The position numbers and the translations under genes were made by a program. DNA of 64,000 nt, taken from positions 4,960,001-5,024,000 of the forward strand of contig NC_059508.1 of the NCBI RefSeq assembly GCF_914767665.1, in the 5' to 3' direction. Source of the DNA: Harmonia axyridis. Lineage: Eukaryota > Arthropoda > Insecta > Coleoptera > Coccinellidae. Shown piece after piece: positions 12,334 to 24,059 of the stretch. Positions within the stretch are counted from its first letter, which is position 1. Every line of letters begins with the position of its first letter. The notes under the pieces were generated by a model, which was not told where the DNA came from, searched no databases, and saw only the letters and a list, made by a program, of their open reading frames with translations.

Positions 12334-12527
12334 TTCCAAATTCATCTTCATTTATTGAATTTAGTGATTGAAAGCAAAAATGGAGATGATGCAATTATGC
12401 AAATATTGTTCAACATTCCCAATGACTTATGATTTTAGATGGAATATTGTTTTATAATGTAAGGACATTATTTATTTATAAGGTGTTTTTTACTTGAAAA
12501 CCTTTGAATGTGTGCAATTAATTAATT

Positions 12528-12533
12528 AATAAA
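12528..12533 (+). terminator. Polyadenylation signal candidate for GMPPB
   Basis: AATAAA about 195 nt after the stop codon. No other hexamer of this type was noticed between the stop and this point. Confidence 0.5.
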
Positions 12534-13225
12534 GTGAGGTTCTTATCTGAAATTTCTATAATTGCCAGTACTTAGTGACCTTAATCCAAGTAAGAACAAG
12601 GAAATTAGATATCACAGAAGTAACACAGGTATCTACTTAAAAGATTCAATAAAATTTACTGCAGAAATTTTTCTTTGAATATGAAAATGTCAATGAAAAT
12701 GAAAAAGGTTTTTTGAAAAAATGAATTATTTGAGATTACACCTTGTAAGGTATATTTGTATATAAATACCTGTTATAAATTTTGGTTTTAAATATTTTAT
12801 TATGAAATTGAGATCATATTGACTCTTAATCATTGTAATCCAAGAAAACATTAAGAACATTAGATTCGGGAGGGATAGAAAAAAGTTTCTGCTCAGAATT
12901 TACACCTTCTTCCAAATTGAAGACCTCAGAAATAAATCAAACAATTTTTTTGAGCTGAATTTTGCGAAAAAAAGAATATTTTTAGGGGATCTACTAGAGA
13001 TTATTTGCACTAATTAAAGTGTTGCTCTGTAGAATTTTGAATCGAGAAAGATTTTCCATGTTGATGATTTATATACCTTTTTGCAATTAGTTTTTTTTAT
13101 ACGATAATATTCTATCGGAACTTTCAGTAGGCTATACAGAACTTAGAATAGTAGGAAGGAGCATGGGGCTTTGTAAAAACTGATGAACGGAAATCCGCCA
13201 TTAAATACCTTCCATGATTCAATTC
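12534..13225. other. Intergenic, nothing recognised
   Basis: AT-rich sequence without ORFs of note. A possible first exon of the next gene begins at its end. Confidence 0.5.
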
Positions 13226-13294
13226 TCAGTCAATATTAGTGTTCCGTGCTGTCAAAGTTAACAAACGAATCCCATAGGCGTATCATAGTGTAAG
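13226..13294 (+). promoter_or_regulatory. Possible initiator and 5' UTR exon upstream of U2SURP
   Basis: 'TCAGTC' at 13226 fits the arthropod initiator. It is followed by ~60 nt of more balanced composition and a good donor (AAG|GTAAGG, donor at 13295). The U2SURP start exon has its own acceptor (ttataatttacAG, ending 14191), so an untranslated first exon is expected somewhere upstream. Whether it is this one is unproven; it could instead belong to the THAP remnant. Confidence 0.3.
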
Positions 13295-13429
13295 GTAAGG
13301 TTTCTTTTTTTTCAATTTTCAGGTTTATTATTTCTTCATTCTCATCATATTACTAGCTAGTCGCATTATTCTGTGAATAAATATTGATTAAAGGACATCA
13401 AAGGAACAATAATTATCAATTATTAGTGT

Positions 13430-13655
13430 GAAAGTATTTTATTTTCACGCTGTAGATTTCCAAAAGATGAAAGGAGGAGAGCGGCATGGATTCATTTCAC
13501 AAATTAGCCTGAATTTGATCCTTAAACTCAGTTATTTATGCTCTTGTCATTTTGCTGATGATTGTTCTGATCGAACTTCAAAGGCTAAAGTAATTAAGAC
13601 GACATCCCATTGCTGTGCCAATAATTGGAGTAGATCGTTTGAAATATGTAAGTAA
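13430..13655 (+). pseudogene. THAP zinc-finger domain remnant
   Basis: Two frames together give a THAP domain. From 13442 one frame reads 'RFPKDERRRAAWIHFTN', then an in-frame TAG, 'PEFDP', a TAA and 'TQLF'. After a frameshift near 13535 a second frame reads 'LCSCHFADDC' and 'DRTSKAKVIKTT'. In THAP proteins these are the 'F-H-x-FP' helix region with its invariant Trp and Pro, and the C-x2-H zinc ligands with the following F. With two stops and a shift it cannot be made as one protein. THAP domains occur in DNA-binding host proteins and in P-element-type transposases; which source applied here cannot be said. Confidence 0.6.
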
Positions 13656-14215
13656 ATTATATTGACAACCATTTTACACATTATATAATAGTTTCACATT
13701 TTCTTCGATTTGGAATCTATAAAATATATTCCAAAGAAATTTATAATATTTTTAAAAGACTAGAAAGTACAAAGATTTTTTCGGTTCAAAAATCCCGTTA
13801 TTTGAAAAGCCATCATACGTCCTCTATGCGCTTTTATATTGAACTATCTGTCGCCATTTTTTCAGATTGCAGAATTCTATAAACGGATTTAGTCATTATT
13901 TATATTATATACAATAATAATAACTGATATATATTTTTTTAATTTGCCGATTATTCGTTGTGAGAAATTGGGGGGCATTTTTTTATATAAAAAAAGAAAT
14001 GCAATTTTCCTAAAATCAATATTACTTTGGGTATACCTTACTTTGTGTTCTATCGATGCTCCATCTGTCTTGCTTGACATATTATAAGGCACCTCAAAAA
14101 TGTCTGCTTCCAAGTAATTAATGAGAACATAACAAGCTTTGGATCGGTACAATTTTTTTATGTGAGATTTAATTTGATTTATAATTTACAGTGAATAAAG
14201 TAGTGTTGTGATAAA
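13656..14215. other. AT-rich stretch before the U2SURP start codon
   Basis: No ORF of note. It ends with an acceptor site at 14190-14191 followed by a 24-nt leader ('tgaataaagtagtgttg...') and the ATG at 14216. Confidence 0.5.
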
Positions 14216-17200
14216 ATGACTGACCGGATTAAAGTGAGAGTGTAATTCGAATTCAATTTGCAAATTTGTTAAGTGTTGTTTAATTTCAGAATATACCTGA
14301 GCAAAAACTCAAAGCTTTTTCTATCGGAACAATGGGGAAACGGGCATTATCCAAAAGGGAACTCAAAGAACAACGCAAAAAGGAAGAAGAAAGAGCTGCT
14401 GCTCATGTAAGTGATGCAAATTATTTAAGTGGCTGAATCTGAGTTATTGTGTATTACAGGTTTTCCAAGAATTCGTGGAAACATTTCAAGACACTCCTAT
14501 TAATGGGGGTAATAAAGTTTGGGTCAAAGCTGGTACTTATGATGCAGGAGCAAGAAGTGAGTTACTACTTTCATGATTGAAAACTGTTGCTTAGGTACAC
14601 TTTGTTTTTAGGGGAGGACACTAAAGATAAAGGAAAACTATATAAACCTCAATCGAGAGTATCTACCACTCATGAAAATATGTCTTCTGCTGAAAAAGCT
14701 CAAGCTTATGCAAAATTGCTATCAACAGAAAAGAAACCTGAAAGGTTAGGAAAGAAGAAGCCTCCGACTAAGAGTAACTTGGAAGCTTTCAAAGAGGAAC
14801 TGAGACAGTATGTAATTCAAAAAGAATGATTTCAATTGTAACTCTTCCGTAACATTTTAGAATGCAAGAGGAAAGAGAGGAACGACATAAGTATAAGGGG
14901 GTTTTTAAAAATCCAATTGATAATGATTTGGATTTGTTTATGAGAGGAGGTGACCTAGGATCATTTGACAATGGTGATCCAACAAATACAAACATATATT
15001 TGGGAAATTTGAATCCAAAGGTTAAATTGTATTAAATCTTTTTTGTACAAATCTAGGATGATTAAAATTTCAGATTACTGAACAGCAACTCATGGAGATA
15101 TTTGGGAGATTTGGTCCTTTGGCTAGTATTAAGATAATGTGGCCAAGATCTGATGAGGAAAAAGCGAGAGGAAGAAATTGTGGTTTTGTAGCTTATATGA
15201 GTAGAAAAGATGGTGAAAGAGCACTGCGTTATCTGAATGGTAAAGAAATTGAAGGATATGAAATGAAGTTGGGTAGGTTATTTGGACTTATGGGTTTCTT
15301 ATTTGGAGTCTTTTCAATTTTGTTGTTGTTACCAGGTTGGGGCAAATCAGTCATAATACCACCTTACCCTATTTACATACCACCTAGTCTACTTGAATTA
15401 GCAATGCCTCCACCACCGTCTGGATTGCCCTTCAATGCATTGCCAGTTCCAGAGGATAAAGATACTCTTCCAAAGTCAGTTGAAGAATTGAACAATATAC
15501 TTCAAAGAGCCATTGTTAAAGTGGTCATTCCAACTGATCGTAATTTGTTGATGCTGATTCACAGAACAGTCGAGTTTGTAGTAAGAGAAGGACCTCTAAT
15601 TGAGGCAATGATAATGAACAGAGAAATCAATAATCCACAGTTTCGGTTTGTCTACCTGACAATATTGGCTTACTTCATATCTCATCAATGTATTTTCAGA
15701 TTTTTGTTTGAGAATCAAAGTCCTGCTCACATATATTATCGGTGGAAACTTTATTCTATTTTACATGGTGATGCACAAAAGGAATGGACTACAAAAGAGT
15801 TCAGAATGTTCAAAGGTGTGTTGGATAATTTTCACTTAGATCATTTCGAGTTGAAATGTTAATTCTTAATACTTTTTCCTTCATTAAAATTCAATTTTCT
15901 GTGTTTCAATCTTTACCCATCATGTTGAAGGAGGATCAATTTGGAAACCACCAATTATGCATTCATATACTGCTGGTATGCCTGATGAACTGGTACTTGA
16001 TGATGATGGAAAAGAGAATTCTAAGGGCTCTTTATCTAACAGGTAACCTTTTCAACTTGAATTCTGAAAAACAACTTAATATTTCATTTTTCTCCCTAGT
16101 CAACGTGATAGGTTAGAGGATCTCATACGTGGGCTGACATTAGAGAAAATGAAAATTGGTGAGGTTATGGTGTTTTGTATAGAACATAGTGATGCAGCTG
16201 ACGAAGTTGTGGAATGCATCACTGAATCCTTATCAAATCCAAACACTCAGATTTCCAAAATAATTGCTAGGTTATATTTGGTATCAGACATCTTACACAA
16301 TTGTGGGGTGAAGGTGAACAAAGCGTCCTTTTACAGAAAAGCGTGAGTAATTCAATGGTTCATTGAATTTCGTTGAAAACAAATTTTACCTTGCAGGTTT
16401 GAAGCTAAGCTTGTCGAAATATTCAATTTTGTAAAGGCTTATTATGATAAACTTGAAGGAAGACTACAAGCTGAGGGATTTAAGGTGCGAGTATTGAGGA
16501 TTTTGAAAGCATGGGAGGATACTATATTCCCACAAGATTTCTTGGGTAAAATGCACAATATATTCATGGGCTTGATAGAGGTAAATTGTGAGCTGCAATT
16601 TTTTTTTCATTTTTTAATGAATTTTTTCATGATATTCAGGAAGAAAAAGAAGAAGTTGTTGCTGATACTGGGATGAACATTGATGGAGCACCAATAGAAC
16701 ATGAAAGTGATGAAGAAATGCCTCCAATGGATGGTGCAGTACTACTTAAAAATGTAATGAAGCAATATAGAAGCCCTTCACCAGAACCGGATATGGATAT
16801 TGATGGTATTATTGAACACATTATCCAGTTTTTCTATAATGTATTTATGATTCTGCTTGGTTTTAGGTGTTGAAATAAAAGATACTTCACTGGATGATAA
16901 TTCCCAGAAAACAGAAACATTACTTCCCGGCTTTATTGTATCTAAATGGGAAACTGTTGACCCAGAACAGATTGAAGCTCAAGCAATGACAACAAGTAAA
17001 TGGGACTTACTTGATAATAGCGGAGATGGGAGTCAAGATAGCACTCAGCATGATGGACAAGAGATTGACTATACAGATTCAAGGTATGAAAATTAGTTAT
17101 ATGTATATATATTTAGTCTAAAATTCTGAAACTTATTTTCTACACTCATTGATTAAGATGTTATTTCTATATTTATTTATGAAAGAATTTTTTTCCAGAA

Positions 17201-19152
17201 ATATGACAGAAGAAAGGCGAACAAAACTGAGAGAAATTGAGGTTAAAGCTGTGCAATATCAGGATGAGCTTGAATCAGGACAGAGAAGCTTGAAAAGTGG
17301 ATGGACTGTACCTCAACAGGTAGAACACTATCGACGGAAATTGCTTAGGAAATCAGAAAAGGAGAAGAGGGAAAAAGACAAAGAGAAGTCAGACATTAAG
17401 GTGGAAAAGCATAAAAGGGATTACGACAAAAGTGAAAGGAGGGCAGTGACAGAGAGTTCAGACGAAGAGTCTTACTACAAAGAACTGTAAGTAGGGGTTA
17501 CTTAGTATTTGAATCAGCAATGTATTTTTGTTTCATTATTGTCTGACACATTGATAAATTCTGGAAATATTTTTTAATGTCCTGTACATTTGCAAGAACT
17601 TTTAGTGTCTATGTAGTTATTTCATTTTGAACAACACCTCCAATAAACATAATAATAATAAGAATAACAATTTACCTCATACATATAAGTGGAAAAAATT
17701 TGGAAAGGCAAGTTCTGAAAACGATAGCAATCTACCCAGAATTTAGTCTGTAATAATGTTGTTTTTGGCCATTCAAAAATTACTTTATTACTAGCGGTAA
17801 AAAACATTGATGAAATAAAAATTCTAAATTGACTGTAATTGAAGTTTAAAGGTTTAATTGCCATTATAAAATCTAACTGTGGTATACTTTGGGATTTAAA
17901 ACAGTTTAGAATTGGTCAGATAAAGTATAGATGCTATTAAGATCTAAAATAGAAATAGATTTGCTGAATATTTCTATAAAAAATATTGCAGATAATGTAT
18001 AGATTATGTTGAGATTATTATAAATAGAAATACATTTGCTTCATCCAGTTTGAAAGTATTCGTTGAATATTTCTATGAAAAATATTGAAATATTGTTGAT
18101 ACTGTTATTCAACTCAATATCTCAGATCAATAATTATGCAATTTGCATTGTTGATTCAACCAATTAATGTCTATAATAAGAGAGGATAATTGAACTTTTG
18201 ATATAATGAATTCTTACTTCTCACTGATTTTGTAGTACCTCTAGAAAAAGTAAAAAACACGCAAGAAGTTCATCAAGTGGTTCAGCAAGCAAGCTCAGGT
18301 AACATAGCTTAAGTATCTATACATCTCTTACAGTTTCACCTTGAAAAAAATTGCGCTTTTGAAATTTATACCCTTAAAGGCAAACTAATGAAACATACTA
18401 ATGAAATGGAATTGAAGATATATTATGTTTGATACATTTCGTCAAATTTCCTCAGTTTATTACTAAAATATTGATGGATTCTTACAAAATGAAAATTCAT
18501 TAAAAATTTCTATTGGTGTTTAAAATCATTGAATACTAATTTTGAGTTTTAAAAAGATTATTATAGCATTATTGAAAAATCTTCATGATTTGTTTCCTTT
18601 TTTTTTTGAAATGGTAACATTAATTTTTCATGTGAATTATTTTCATTTCATAGTATATTTCAGAAGCTTGCCAATGTAGTTTTCATGAAGCATTTTCACT
18701 ATATATGTTTACACCTGTTTCTATACTTGTATAGGCATAAAATAAACGAACTGAAGAAATATAGATGATCGTGATTTTCTCAATAGTTATTTATGTTCAA
18801 CTGCAATTGGGATTCTAGGTCGAAAAGTCGTTCACCCCAGCGCAAGAAAGCAAAACTGCCACCGTCACCACCTAGTCCTCCTAGGATAAGAAGGCACTCC
18901 CCCTCCTCCACATCCCGTTCTAAACGTATTAGGGGTTCTTTGTCCCCAGTCAGTTCTAATGATAAGTATGGGTCTCCTGTTCGTAGACACAGTAAACATT
19001 CCCCATCACCTGTTCGTTCGTCGAAGTATAGACGGAGTCCCTCTCCTATTAGGTTTTCCAGACACCTAAGTCCCTCTCCTCCTTCTACATCTAGGTCTAG
19101 GCATCGTTCGCCAGATTCTACGAGGAAGCATCGTCACAAGCACAAGTACTAA
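14216..19152 (+). CDS. U2SURP: U2 snRNP-associated SURP motif protein (SR140)
   Basis: Sixteen coding exons: 14216-14233, 14290-14406, 14460-14556, 14612-14807, 14861-15020, 15074-15272, 15336-15645, 15700-15815, 15931-16042, 16100-16342, 16397-16580, 16640-16805, 16867-17083, 17199-17486, 18236-18298, 18819-19152; all GT-AG, frame kept, 939 aa. The first exon gives only six residues and joins 'KLKAFSIG', conserved near the start of SR140. An RRM follows (residues ~185-262, RNP motifs 'NIYLGNL' and 'NCGFVAYM'), then a Pro-rich linker 'MPPPPSGLPFNA', a SURP domain (~325-378), a CID-type helical domain (~442-584), and a C-terminal RS/SP-rich tail. It is a U2 snRNP-linked splicing factor in the nucleus; function is from the family. 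Several introns are only about 50-60 bp. Confidence 0.95.
15928..15933 (+). promoter_or_regulatory. Tandem (NAGNAG) acceptor of U2SURP exon 9
   Basis: The sequence AAG-GAG gives two acceptors 3 nt apart. The proximal one adds a glycine ('KGGSIW'); the distal one gives 'KGSIW', closer to the usual family spacing before 'W(K/R)PP'. Both keep frame. The annotated exon uses the proximal site, but I cannot tell which is used. Confidence 0.45.
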
Positions 19153-19570
19153 TAATTTCTACTACTTACAATTTACTGAAACTCCGTTATCATTAATATC
19201 TCCAATTTTTCAGTGTACAAAGACAAAATTTGAAATTTTTGTAATTTTTTAGCAGTGTATCAATATTATTGAACATTTCAAATGATTTGAGTTATCAATT
19301 TTGTTTTTATATGTTAAAGAACCTATATTGTTTTTTTTTTAATTATAAACAGTTATTATTTTAATTGAACTTGAGTGATAATATTATACAATTCTTGCTC
19401 TTGTTGAATATTTATAATTACATATATACAATTTTTCAATTATCTACGAATTAAGTTTTGAACTTGTAAATAGTGTAAAATATTTTACATTTACATTAGT
19501 GATTCACGCATTGATTCCAAATAATTGTCGGGTTAGGATATAATTTAGTTCAGTGTTGTGTGTCAATTTT

Positions 19571-19576
19571 AATAAA
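19571..19576 (+). terminator. Polyadenylation signal candidate for U2SURP
   Basis: AATAAA about 420 nt after the stop codon in an AT-rich 3' region. Confidence 0.4.
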
Positions 19577-21240
19577 TGATCTGTTCAGAATATTCTGTAT
19601 GTTTCTGTTTGACTAGACATAAAACAATTATTTCGGAATCCTTCTGGCTAGAAAACAGAAGTAGAAAGATAATGGATTATTTAGCAAGACAGCATCAAGA
19701 AATTGTGGAAATTTTGGTTGGTACAACTGTCCTTTATATTCTTGCGCAGTTTGAACGTCATTTGTCATTTAGTTTATTTATAGAACTCTGTAGAATATTG
19801 TATGCTGAGATGATGAAAATGATAGTTAATTTTTTTAGGGTTCAAATTTGTGGGAAAAACCCATGAATTTTGTCAATCATAACGAGTTTCATAAACCACT
19901 GTATTTCTCTAATTTCTAATGCTTCAGCTGACATTTTTCTTTTAGCTAATTTGACTCAAGTTACCTCTTTGAAGTAGTAGTTTTCATTCATTTAAAATGT
20001 TTTAATGATGCGACATTGGTTTAAGTGATTTTTTTCAAAAGGATCACTTTGAAGGCAATGCTTTATATTTTATTGAATAATATATTTGTTATATTTCATT
20101 GAAAAATTAACTATAATTTTCTCTATTTACAAAATTTAGTTTTATTCATTAATTGTTGAATTTGTCAACTGGATACTTTTAACTGATTTTAGCTGGTTAT
20201 ATTTGTAATTTGTCTAAGTTGACTAGGTTAGTAACTCTCATAGTATTAAGTTAAGTTGAGTTTTAAGTTCTACGGCTTCGACTACCAGGGCCATTAGCCG
20301 TTCTCATAGTATTAGTTTACATAGATGAACTATAATTTTTTTTATTACTCATGGATCATGGGAAGGATCAGATGAAGAGGGTATTTGCAAAATATTGATT
20401 TATTTCGACATAACTTCCACAATGAATGATTATATATGACGAAACAATACAGGCAGCAAAACGAATACAATTATTTTGTTGGGGTTACAGGCTACAAATG
20501 AACTAAACATCACAAAAGACATGCTGTTCTTATCAGACAGTAAAACATTTAATTTCCTATTTGCTCATTCAGCGGACACAGATAAGGGAAATTTGGTAGC
20601 AAAATTGGATTTATCTGAGCGGTTGTTTTTCAGAACAAAACTAAGCTCATGGATATTTACTCTAGAGTTACTGATATAGTTTCACTAAAGATCGACTATT
20701 ATGACGGCGATCTAAACTAATGAAAGTGGACAATGCAATTTGCGAATTCTTCTAGAGTCTTCAAATAGGTATGCGATCATTTTTTCATCCTTTTTGAAGT
20801 GAACATACTCGGTATTCTGAATACCTTCGTAACAGAAATGGTAGTCACTTCTACAGTTGTCCGAATCGTGTGAGCAATTCCTAATCTGCCAAAGGATATG
20901 TGGTCTATTCAATGTATTTTAGGTATTTCTGAAATATGCCGAAAGAAATTCCTAAGATTTATCGAAAATGCGATATAGATGTTTTTTGTAAGTGTTCTTC
21001 ACTTGAATATTTAATTAGGACAATGTTATATCACCTAACCGAACCCGGTTTAGAAACTTGCGTTAATAATTCCAATTTGTTTCAAATATGATATTAAAAA
21101 TTGTACGTGATATAAAATGTAATCCGACGTGTGCTAGGCTTGAAACATTAAAAAACATTCAAGAAAAGAGTTATAATAGGAAGACAACATCATTCTTCTC
21201 AAATTATTATTATGAGCAATGTAAAATTGAGCCGAGCACA
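19577..21240. other. Intergenic stretch, nothing firm
   Basis: AT-rich DNA between the ends of two convergent genes. The ORFs have no recognisable domain. A tRNA was considered near 20265-20315 and rejected. Confidence 0.5.
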
Positions 21241-21340
21241 AGTCATCGTACAGGTTGACGTCTGGTATTGGACAACGGGCGGCAGCCCATTTATTTGACC
21301 GGCCTGGGCGTCTTACCGCCCGTAGACCAGGACGATGACC
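21241..21340. repeat. GC-rich structured hairpin block
   Basis: Three nested complementary pairs surround a central loop: 'gtcatcgt' (21242) with 'acgatgac' (21332), 'ctggt' with 'accag', and 'acgggcgg' (21275) with 'ccgcccgt' (21316). The GC content is far above the flanks. It could be part of an LTR or a SINE; no ORF or tRNA-like box was found. Confidence 0.4.
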
Positions 21341-21512
21341 GAGTACAAAAAGGGCGACTATAACGCCTCACTTCTGCAAATGCAGAACATTCATATATAT
21401 ATCTGTATATATTATATTTACTAATAAACTATAACTGATCATTAAAGGTTCTCTTCATCAAGTAACATTCCAGTTGATCACAATTATTACTTCATCTTTG
21501 TTGACTTATATA

Positions 21513-22101
21513 CAGTGTGTCGATTTTAAAACTTGCACATGTAACATTCCAAAGATATAACAGCTCAATATTTAGCATTTCTGTTTTTTTTTTTGTTACA
21601 TCGAACCGTTTTCGAATACGGCTCTTTGGGAATATCAACAATTCATTACACTATATTTCCTTCACGAGCCTCAAAAGCAGCAAAAGACATGAAATTTTAA
21701 CAAATATAGAAAGAACCGAAACATTACTCCATGAAATGAAAAGTCAACGATCATAAAAAAATATAACGTGATGATATTTCTAATATCTTTTGCAACTATT
21801 CCTTAACCTATCTTGTTCTATTTATGTATTACCTATCTATAAGATAATTTATAGTAATAGTAATAATTTTAGTTCATACGTAGCTGAATAAAAAAGTGTA
21901 GAGAAGTAATAGGTATTTTTTCGAACATTTTTAGATGATGAGGGTTAACATTAAAACTTCCGGTGAGGGTGTTCAAGAGGTAGAATTTATTGAGTAAATC
22001 ACTTTTGTGGAGTATTTTACCAGACTTTCTGCCAAGCGGTAACAGTATTTGCTTACTTTATTGTTAGATATGATTCGGCAGCTTTTAAAATTGACACACT
22101 G
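21513..22101. mobile_element. Mariner-type MITE, 589 bp
   Basis: The left end 'cagtgtgtcgattttaaaa' and the complement of the right end 'cagtgtgtcaattttaaaa' are inverted repeats, each flanked by TA (21511-21512 and 22102-22103). No transposase reading frame is present. Confidence 0.7.
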
Positions 22102-23576
22102 TATATATTGGCCGATGGACCAAAGTTCAGGTACCCAATGTAGATCGTTCAAAAGTAATTCTGTCGTTGATTATCTATCAGCTAAGAAAAAAGGTCGTTC
22201 CTCTACCTGTTTACTGTCTTACATTAGATTTGTTCCCAACAAAAAACTGCTTAGCAGTTGGAATATGTTACCACAATATAACAATATACTAACGAATGAA
22301 ATATGCATTATAAAAGTATAAAGAACATACCACGACAAAGATTTATCTAAGTTCCATCTAACTTCCGTTTCATTCACCACAAGCTCTTTGTTGAACACGT
22401 CTACATTAAATTTTAATCGATTGAATGAAGTATATGTATCTATATACATAAAGAAATGGTGCACTTTGGCACATTTTATACTAATTGTTCGGCACGACTC
22501 ACGTGAATATTTTACTTTCAAAGAGTTAATCAACTCTTACTTCAACCATGTCTTTAAACAACATTTTTTGGAGAATCCACGAACATGGACAAAGGCGTAG
22601 GTATTTGAACAACTAACATCGATCTCTAAATAAACTTTTTCATTGTCACCTTACTCTTTATTATTTGTAGAGTACCAAGTTGAGTGGCTTTTTCTGCACC
22701 ATCAAGCTACTCAATTCGGCTTAAAGGTCAACCATTCAAAAGTTAAAGAGTTTTCTTTAATATATGGGGATATTTTTGGGTACCATCCAGCAACATTGAA
22801 GGGACATCTGATAACTAATACAATTATATAGTAATAAGACTTTTTGTAAATACATTCAAAGCACGAATTAATATAATTTCTCGATTCAACTGATCCATTC
22901 TCTCTTAATCTGTGTTGGAATGATAGATTTCACAGGAGTTTTGATTATTTATGACTGAATTGGTCGTTTTTATCAGATACAATAAGATATAAATATAGGT
23001 ACTCATTTGCAGAGAAGAAGTTTGGTCGCTTGTAAATATGATTATTAAAAAAATCGGAATTAGATTTTGTTGTATAACTGTATAAACTGGACCTTTAAGA
23101 GCAGCAATATATAGTTATTGCTATATTGTAAAGGTAAGAGTAAAAATCAGTGGTGCTCCACTGGACAGTCTATTATGGGTAAAGAGAGAAGGGATGTTGT
23201 TGGTATATTGAATCCATACAAGAGATTATAATAACTTGGTAAATACTATTTAAGATTTGAACTTTTACATCAAGTAAATATAGTCCGATAGTCGATGTCC
23301 ATGTTCTTGATTACTTACATATTAAAACTACAATGAATTATGCAATAGGTACAATAATTGATTACGAATTCATTAATTTTGATTGTATTCATAGATAATC
23401 AATACGATCGACCTTTTTACTTAGGATGTTTCGCCAGGTAGCCTTCGCACCTATGCCTCTGAATAAAGTTTACAAGTTTCTTTGAAAAACACATATTTGC
23501 CACACTCCACATGTTACATAAGAAGACTGATAGCTTCGATTATAACGGAGTCCTTTAGAGTCCAGGCCACCGATTC
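22102..23576. other. Region downstream of the receptor stop codon
   Basis: It must contain the 3' UTR of the - strand receptor gene. A - strand AATAAA (seen as 'tttatt') lies near 22651, about 0.9 kb after the stop, but the true end cannot be fixed. No other gene was recognised. Confidence 0.4.
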
Positions 23577-24059
23577 CTATTGCACTATGATGTGTGGCGC
23601 TGACAGCAGAACGAATACTGTAGCTATTATAGTGAACATAGTGAATATTATCAGACAGAACCGGTCGACCACCATTGCAGCAAATTTCCAGTCACTTATC
23701 ACCTCGGCCTCTTCGTCAGACTTTTTCATGCGGTTGGTGATGAACTGCAATTCGCGCAGAATGTGCTGAAGGTCTCTTTGATTATTAGTGTTAGGCAAAG
23801 CCGCTTCTTCTATTGTCGTTGGTTGTCTCATGTAGCCACCGCCTAGGCTGGTTGTCATTGAAGAGTTGTTACCACCGGACACACTCCTGAAGTCGTCGTT
23901 TATATCCAATACATTAGCCAGCAAGCTTTTCGAGGAACGTTCCTTCAGTTCTAGTTCCTTCATACGACTATTCATCATAATACTCTTTCTAGTAATTTTT
24001 TTACCGGGTCTACTCATACGCAGTATCCAAGGCAACCACTGTAGGAAAACAGTCTTGAT
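23577..24059 (-). CDS. nAChRalpha6: nAChR alpha6 terminal exon: cytoplasmic loop and TM4
   Basis: 483 nt, phase 0, stop TAG at 23577-23579. It starts 'IKTVFLQWLPWILRM', continues through the basic 'KKITRK' and the conserved 'ELKERSSKSLLANVLDI', a variable Ser/Gly-rich part, then 'DWKFAAMVVDRFCL' and TM4. The whole TM3-TM4 loop and TM4 lie in one exon. The acceptor (cgtttcAG) is immediately upstream. Confidence 0.95.
   Translation of the reverse strand: MKTVFLQWLPWILRMSRPGKKITRKSIMMNSRMKELELKERSSKSLLANVLDINDDFRSVSGGNNSSMTTSLGGGYMRQPTTIEEAALPNTNNQRDLQHILRELQFITNRMKKSDEEAEVISDWKFAAMVVDRFCLIIFTMFTIIATVFVLLSAPHIIVQ

Noticed and set aside
20265..20315. tRNA-like phrase near 'ggcttcgactaccaggg'
   Set aside because: No A and B boxes in order, and no cloverleaf could be drawn.
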